Assembly: GCA_022702705.1 (NCBI GenBank)
Contig: CM040429.1
Coordinates: forward strand, 4,208,073-4,272,072
Reading direction: 5' to 3'
Origin: Papilionanthe hookeriana x Papilionanthe teres
Lineage: Eukaryota > Streptophyta > Magnoliopsida > Asparagales > Orchidaceae
Length of the DNA: 64,000 bases
Part shown: positions 49,701 through 58,700 of the stretch, in pieces
How the letters are laid out: each line of letters begins with the position of its first letter
How positions within the stretch are numbered: the first letter of the stretch is position 1
The notes under the pieces: model-generated
What the model saw: the letters and a program-made list of their open reading frames with translations, nothing else
Databases searched by the model: none
Told to the model about the DNA's origin: nothing
Program-made: the position numbers and the translations under genes

Positions 49701-52700
49701 AATAAAGTTGTCTAAGCAAAAATGAGCTTTATTTCACAAAAGAAAAAGAAAATAAAAACAGCTATGAGGGCCATAGAACCATGAAACAAGCTAAATATGT
49801 ATAAAATCCAGCTAGATGGCTCAAGAAGGATAAATTATGAACATAAAATACTTGGTGCTTTGTAGAACATAATTAAATAGAATTGGAATGATTTTGCAAC
49901 TAAAGTTACTTATTTCATTAACATTTTGGCATATATAAAGCAATACAACATTTACATATAAACACCTAGACTTCTTCTATTTACAAATAGATCTCTACTT
50001 TAGATACAAATCTCAACAATCCCCCTCAAGGTGGTCAAAAGATATTCACTGAGCTCATCTTGTCACATAATCTAGTTAACTCCACTGAGCTAAGTCCTTT
50101 AATGAGACAGTCAGCCACCTGCTCTGCAGCAAATACATGGCTTAGTTCCTACAATCCTTTATTCAGCTTCTCTTTGTTGAAAAATCTATCAATCTCCACA
50201 TGTTTAATTCCATCGTGTTGCACCGGGTTGTTAGCAATGCTGATTGTCGACTTGTTGTCACAGCACAACTTCATTTGTGTTCTCTAATCCACTTTCAGTT
50301 CAACCAACAAGGCTTTTAACCACATCATCTTAGCAACTCTTAATGTCATGGCCTGATATTCTGCCTCTGCCGTTGATCTTGCTACAATTGACTGTTTCTC
50401 GTTTCCCCATGAGACCAAGTTGTCACCTACAAACATGCAGGAGGCGTATCCTGATGTGGATCGTCTGTCACTAGCATAACAAGTCCAATAAAAATCACAA
50501 AAGCCCTCAATATCCAATGATGTGTTGATAACTTTGCACTTGCTGCTACCGATATTTTTGTATTGTATATGACAATACAGCACTTTGACAAAGATTTGAT
50601 GTTGTTTTTGTAAGTTGTAGCAAAAAAGTGGACGAACGGGAATCAAAATTGATCGAATTGGAGATTGTAGCAAATATGGTCACTTGGCGCCTATGCACCT
50701 GACCACTGGCGCCATTCTCCTTTCAAATGGAACAAAAATTCCGAGAAGACAGAAAGCTGGAATTGTTCCTTGGGCACCTAAGCGCTGCCATCAGCGCCAA
50801 TATGAGCACCCCGACGTCGGTACTCGATAATTGGCAGTTAAGGCAGTTCAAAGCTTGACTTCAGGGAGAGATGTATAAAATGCTCGATCACAAAATATTA
50901 AGGGTTTTTTCACCTTTTTTCTTCTATCAATTCTAGAGAAAGAATTATGGAGGAGAAAGCCATACGACTTGTAAGGAGATTAAGAGATAAGAAAACAGAG
51001 CGTTTATGAGGATTGAGAGCTTTTACATCTTTATTCTGCTTTACTGTGAAGGAGATAAGTACAATTATGTTATATTTTCTTCAAGATTTCTTTGTAAAGA
51101 CTTGATTTTTTATGACTATTCATAATACTAAGTTTGTGTTGATGAAAGTTGCCATGAATAGTGAGTAGTTTATTGATTCTCTCTTTAATTGAGATGGTGA
51201 TTGGATAGGACTAAGAGTTTGAGATTGCTTGACTTGATTTGGTTTTGAGTGTGTTGAGTTAATTTGTGAACATAATTTACCTTCTTTCTGACCAGTGGTA
51301 CGATCCGAAAGGATTTTGTATGGAACGAAAAAGTTGACCACATAAATTCATTGGAATAGGGATATGACCAATAAGTTTAAGTAATCTTTTGGGAGATATT
51401 TTCTTGTGGGCAAATCAAGAGTTTAGGGAACTAAGCTTAGGACTGCTAATCGTCCTTAGTCCACCGAAAGGGAATAATGAATAATTTTTCTTCTCATTGA
51501 CAGTATATCTTAAATGATTTTGCAATTATACTTACTCATTTCATTAATATTTTGGCTTATATAGAGCCATACAATATTTTCAAATTAAACCCTACATTAG
51601 ATATAAATCTCAACATATAGCATTTTCAATTACCATGTACACCGGCATTTCATCAAGCTAACACTGAAAAAAAAAGCATTCATAACAATAGTTCCAAGAA
51701 GACACTTTTTGCTTTTGACGCATGACTCATTATTCTCAATATTAAATCTTAATTAGGACTAATGGCTTATTTGGGATTATTTTTGTTATCATTTTATTAA
51801 ATTTTAGTAGAACATATTTGATATGTTCTTAACAAATGTTTTTTTTATTTTTCTTAAATAAATCAAATGGTTTTGAGTGTGCCATTACTGGGATGTTTAA
51901 ATAAATGTTTTGATTTTTAAATGAATTATTAATAATCAAAGATGGCAAAAAAAAAGTTACAAATTGCACTTCAATAATTCTTCATATGTACTCCTAAAAT
52001 ATATTGAAATTGTTCTGCAAAATTGAATTAGTGAAGTTAAAAAATTCCACTTGATTTGACTAATCCACCATAAAATCCATGAATCATTTATCTCGTTACT
52101 TGAACCAACTATTGGGATGCTAGCGTGTGTGCTTGAAATAAAACTAATCAAATGTGAATGTGAAATACAATTGCTACCACTTCACATAATTAATCTAAAA
52201 CTAGGAGTCATGATTTTCCAAGTTGGGCGTTGCATGTAAAGAACGAGCCAAACTAAAATTATGATAGCAGCGACTTATATAAAGTTATTAACAAATTAAA
52301 TCTTCATGAGAATTCATATTATACCGGTGAGCAATTTTTGAACAGCTAAAGCTTCCTCACTCAATCAGCCTTTTGATAATACTCTCATATATGAGCCAAG
52401 AAATGATATTTACCAAGTTCAATGATGAATATTAGTTGATAAAGGTCAACATGGAAATTTTAGAAATCTCAAAAGTTATATTGAAAAAGGAGCAGAAACC
52501 TAAAAACAGTCCTCCAATTATCAACAAGTAACCAATTTAGTCCAAAAGTTTATAAAGTATTCCACTTTAGTCCCAAACTATTAAAAAATTGATCTAAATT
52601 AGTCCCTACTTTGAATTTTATGGTTAAAATTAACACCAACCATTAACTTTGAAGGTATTTTAGAAATAAGAGTATTACATGGAATTTTATCTTTCTTATT

Positions 52701-55700
52701 ACTATATTTTCATATGAAATAGAGTATTCTGCTATTATGTAATAAAGTATTTTATTATTACTCTATTTATTTAAATAATAAATTCTTTCTATTTTTTGAT
52801 TATATTGATTTTATTTATAAAGTAATCAGTACATAGAGATGATTATATTTGATTATTCATTCATAAATTTTAATAATTTGCTACATATGAAAATAGAGAT
52901 AACAAAAATAAATTTTATTCAAAATTCTTATTCCTTAAATACCCTCAAACTTAACATAGGTGTTAATTTTAACTATTAAATTCAGCCTAAAGGTTAATTT
53001 GGATTAAATTTTAATAGTCAGGGACTAAACTCTGGAATTTTGAAACATCGGGACTAAATTGGCCAATTGTTAATAGTTCGAAGATTATTTTGAGCTTTTG
53101 TTTTTTGAAATAGCAAATTATTTCACAACATCTACCATTATTAAATGCTTTTTAGTAAAAATCTACAATAAAATACTCATGTAGTTCGAAATAAAAGACA
53201 GAATCTCTTGGGTAGATAAAAGCAAAGAGTTGCTTCTATAACCTATGTTTGGTGGAGCACAATAGACAGTAAATGGAAGAAATAATCAGAAATTCAAATT
53301 TGACTCCATGGATCTAGCAATACTTTATCGTTGAGTGATCCGTGAAAAGTCAGCCGAAAATTATGATAGAACTCATATATATGCACAGGAGCGCATACAA
53401 GCATGGCGAATGAAAAAAAAAAAAAAATAGACATCATCTACACACATTAAAGCTTTAAATAGAAAATAACGGTACACTCCGAAAATTTAAAAAGTTGAAG
53501 CAACACTAAAGAAATTTTTATCAAATTCATAGATAAAATTTTGATACCTGTTTTACTACAAGTAACCTACGGTCATTCTGTGTAGCTGGGATGATGTCAC
53601 CATAAACTCGCTTTGCCTCCTCAGCAAAAAACTCAATGAAGCTGGCTCCATAAGTGACCTGTCAGCAAAGACGAAATTCTTAGAGCTGACCACACAGTTA
53701 CCATTACTTCAGAAATATCCCCTAAGAAATTTGAAGAGCCTGATTGTTTATCAAATATGTATACCAAATACCTCACCAAGTGCCTCCTTTAGAGGTTTTC
53801 CTTGCTCCAACGTTATAAGCAGTGCCAAATCATCCTTGTGGGCAAGTAACAGTTCATACCTTAAAAAATACAATGAAGTTTATTGTTACTTCCATAAGCT
53901 ATCGCCAAAAGCTGCTTAAAATGTCCAATAGTTTCACAAAATAAGTTATGGAATAAAAAATACAAGGAAAGCTTTACGCCCACCCACCGGGCATGCAGCT
54001 CATGGGGGTATACAGCCTCCCTCCCCCTTCAGTTTTTTATTAAAAAATAATAATAAAAATAAAACTTGCAAAATCATTGAGTAGTGTCTTATCTAAAAAT
54101 TTAATCTGACGTCTGAGTATCTGACCTGGAACTGATACCGGTAACCAAAACCGCATTAGGAAAAGTAAATATTATTACTTGAAGCAAATAGACAATTAGA
54201 ATCAAATAGGCTTGAAAAGGAAAATACAACATACACGACACGCAAACTCATGTTAGGGCGGATCTTAGGTGAAGGTGTTGACGGTTAGAAGGCCTGGTGA
54301 GATGGTGACAAGGTAGGGAAGAGGTTTCTGGGCTCTGGATGAAGAGCGGTAGTGATTATGGGTGGTTGGAACAGCAGGGCAGCAAGGGGCGGCAGCCCAA
54401 ACAAGAACAGTTGGTTGTTTGGGGTGGTTGGACAGCAGGAAAACAACAAGGGGGAGGAGTTTTGGCAACTGAAGCAAGTTGGAATAAGGGAAAACAGCTC
54501 GTCAGGTGGTTGGAACAGCAGAAAAGAGTCTAGACGCTGTTTTCGAGTGACGATATTGAGTGGGAATGACGGCGATAGCGGCAGTGAAGGCGTGTGATTG
54601 CAAAACAGTCAAAGGAGGACTTTCCAGAGGTTGCAGCGGCGAGAAGGATGTCTGGACAACGAGAACTGCAGGAAGACAACAATGGGACTGTTGTCCAGCA
54701 AGGAGGAAGGCATGGCAACGAGACGAGAGGAATTCGGGAAGGGATAGGAAAGATAATGACTATCTAGAAACCAAGATATAGCTGAAACACCAATTGGAAC
54801 CCCGGGATACAGACCTTGAAGGGAAGAAGAGACGTCGGCTATTGCCCCGATACAAAACACAAAAAAATGACTTACGAACCCTAATATAACACATAAATAG
54901 GAAAGAACTAAAAATTAATGAAGGATAATAGGAAAGAAAGTATAAGAAAGAAAAATGAGATTATCCAGGCCCGTCTCCTGCGAAAACTATTCCTGCGGTA
55001 GTGTAGCTGCTATAGTACCACAGGTATTTTGGGCCTTAAGCTCCCACATCAATCTCCCGAGGTCGAGGGGGAGCTTCGACCTCATCGTCAAAGTTTTCGT
55101 CTCCTCATCAAGTAGGTCATGTTAAAGGTGGTAAAAACGATGTAATCTCAATCCTTTTGCATCGGCATTCCAAAGCACATCTTGATCGAATAGGCATTCA
55201 TCGTGTTTTGGCACAATTACAAATGAAACTGTACGTGGATGGGTATCTTCACGAAACCAAGTCTCGAGTTATCAAATCTATAATTGGCTCCTTCAGCTCT
55301 TTGTACGTAAGGAGAAATTAACTCTGGGATTAAATCTATGACAGAGTGGACCACATTGAAGCATAACCATTTAAGAGATGTCTCTTATCATTCTCTGAAA
55401 TGACTTAGATCCCATTGAAGAATTTTCTTCCCCCATAAAGTTCTAAAGACAGCTTTAAGAACTATAGTTCATCCCTCCAATCTGGACATCTGATGGTGGG
55501 TACAATGCAAAACTGAATCTAATATCTGAATAACTTCATATAATCTTCTAGATGTGGCACAAAAGGGCTTCATTCCTGACATGATAGACCTCCATCAGCA
55601 GGGGCAACTCAAAAAGTAATCAATATAATTAAAAAAAAAAAATCTGAATTTCTTTTTTCTGGGGTTGTCATGTGTCTAATATCGCCTCCTCAAACTCAAT

Positions 55701-58700
55701 GACCCTTTTGGATATCTAATACCAGCTTTGTTGATGCTCCTCTCAACATCTGCAAGGCACCACAATCTCATACTCTTCATGAACAACTATTACCTAATAC
55801 TCGCTGCCTTCTAGAACAATTATCGTCAACTCAGTTGGAGTCTCTCTCCGGGGTTCAACTCGAATCGCTCGCATCTCTTCATTGTAAGTTGGAAGTTAAG
55901 AAGCCTCTGTTAAATCTTCCATCTTCTCCAGGATCATTGTTATCTCTTCAACTGCTCTTTGATCCGTGAAAGAGATCATTCTCCTAATTGTGCAGTCTGA
56001 TTCGGTATGCCGAAATCTGTGACATTTGAAACATTTCCTGGAGAGAATGAATTTTGACATATTGGTTGGTGCCCCTATTTTCCCCTCTAAACCAGTGTCT
56101 CCTCATGTGGGGTAAACTTAGATGTTCTTCTGGGTGTACACTGGTTGTAAGAACTTACGGTTGAACTTTTCCTGTAAGTTGTGGTGATCACCCGATAATG
56201 TTGTCTCACCACTTTTGAACAACTGGTCTGTAGCGAGCCGGTAGGAATTGAAGATGCATTTCATGTTTCATCTTGGACCAATAGTAAATCTTTTGTCATG
56301 TTAGCATAGGTTCTTCAGATTTTACCACCAAAATAATACAGTCTTCTTCAGATTGTTAGCGGGTAGTTTCACCATTCCGTCTGGTGGGACGTCCTGCCAC
56401 TCAAAGACACATTCTAAAGTCTAGAGTCACTTGATGAGTTTGCTCAGATCTATGTGACCATAACAGCATTTCCTGGAGATAACGAATTTTGACATGTTGG
56501 TTGGTGCCCCATGTGAGCTAAACTTGGACGTTCTTCTAAGTGTACACTGGTTGAAAGATCTTAGGGTTGAACTCTGCCTGTGAGTTGTGGTGATCACCCG
56601 GTGATGTGGTTTCTCCACTTTTGAAGTTGGGGTCTAAACATCTCGTCTGTAGTGAGCTAGTAGGAATTGAAGATGTATTTCATGTTTCATCTTGAACCAA
56701 TAGTAATCTTTTCTGTCTTGTTGGCGTAGGTACTTCAAATTTTACCACCAAAATAATGCAATCATCTTCAGATTGTTGGCGGCTAGTTTCACCATTCAGC
56801 CGGTGGGACATCTTGCCCCACAAAAACATATTCTAAAGTCTAGAGCCACTTGATGAGCTTGCCCAGATCTATGTGGCCATAGCAATATGGTAAATCTACT
56901 TTTACTTCAACATTCTAACTTATCAAATACTTCAAGTCACATCTTCGAGGTAGAGGATCTTCATCACTGCAATCCACATGATGGAAGAGGCTTGCTCCAC
57001 TTCTTTAATCTGGCAAGTCCCTGCTGTAGGGACCCCAGTAGATTGTCTCCTTTCTAAGGTGGTAAGCCTCGATTGTAGTTGGCGGGTTTTCCACAACATA
57101 TCCTTTTTAGAAATCCATTGGACACCTGTTTGTGAACTTCTCATAAACAGCATCATGTCATTTCCTCTCGATCAAGTTTTCGGCGATTATCTCATTGGAG
57201 ACGTGGCTAGGTTTTGGGTGTAGGTAGGTCGAACGAGGAAAAAAAAAGATTTAATGTTATTGATTTCAAAAATTCGCAAGTGAAAATTAGGGGGTTAGGC
57301 CAAAATTTGTCCACAGTTTGGGAATAGAAAAGAAAATTTTTGGGTGAAGTTGGCTTAGGTAAGGAAGGATGCTAAGAAACCCTAGAATAAGAGTAAGAGT
57401 TAGGCTAAATCTGATACCAAATGATACCGGATTTAACCCAAACCATGTTAAGAAAAACAAATATTATTACCGGAACAAATAGGCGTTTACAATCAAACAC
57501 ATTTGAAAGAGAAAATACAACACACAACTCGCACTCATGTTAGGGTGGAATCTAGGGTGAATGTAGTGATGAGAGTACCGGTGAGATAGTGGCGAGGTAG
57601 GGAAGGGGTTTCCGAGCTGTGGATGAGAGTACCGGGGATTATGCGTGGTTGGAACAGCAAGGTAGTAGACCAAACAACAACCAGTTGGTTGTTTGGGGCG
57701 GTTGGAGAGCAGGAAAACAGCAAGGGGGAGGTGTTGCAGCATTGGAGGCAAGCTGGAATCAGGAGAAACAATTGGTCGAATGGTTGGAATAATATAAAAC
57801 AACCCATACGACTGTTTCCGAGTGGCGACAACAAACGCTAATGACGGTGGCAGCAACAATGAAGGCTTGTGCTGCAGGAAAGCCAAAAGATAATTGTCCA
57901 AGGCCGCGACAGCGAGAAGGATGGCTGGATGATGAGAAGTTGCAGGAAGGTGACAACGAAACTGTTGTCGAGGTGACTGCAGCAAACAAGAAAGTATGGC
58001 AGCGAGAAGAGAGGGAAGCGAAACGATTAAAGAAGATAATCACCATCTGGAAATCAAGATACATCTGAAGAACCACTTAGAACACTAAGATACAACACTT
58101 GAAGGGAAAAAGAGACGTTGAAAGCTTCCCGATACAAAACACAAAAAAACTGACTCTAATATAACATATATATAGAAAAGGTCAAAAGAAATGAAGAGGA
58201 ATAGAAAAGAAAGCATGAGAAGGTAAAACGGGATTATTGAGGCCTGTTTCCTGCGATAGCTATTCTCGTAGTATTGTAGCAGATATAGTACTGCATGAAT
58301 ATTGGAGGTAATCTCCTGCATCAGGAACCTAACTCAAAACCCTTCGCAAGAGGTCAGGGTATGAATTTTTAGATCCCGGTTGTACAAGGCATCTTGTATT
58401 TACAGGGCCAAAAGGATGAACCAATATGTCCTTGTTTACCTCATCTGCCCCACACTCATCTGCCCCCTTTCTCAAAATGCGACCAAGGACCACGACATAT
58501 TCTCAAATGTAGTTAAGAGCTTACCAAGCTAGAACTTCTTGAGAAAGCATGTCATTATTTCTTCTGCAACATAATTTGAAATCACAACTAATTGCCTCTA
58601 AGTGTAACTAGGTCCATACCTCCAGTTTGTTCCTTTCCTTGATTTATTTCACTTGTTCTCAAGTCGTGGCTGCACTAGTATTATTGGAATAACCATGACC

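Noticed and set aside
54265..54860. Several 60-83-codon frames on both strands
   Set aside because: All in an LTR of the gag-only element; mutually overlapping and non-conserved in the partner LTR.
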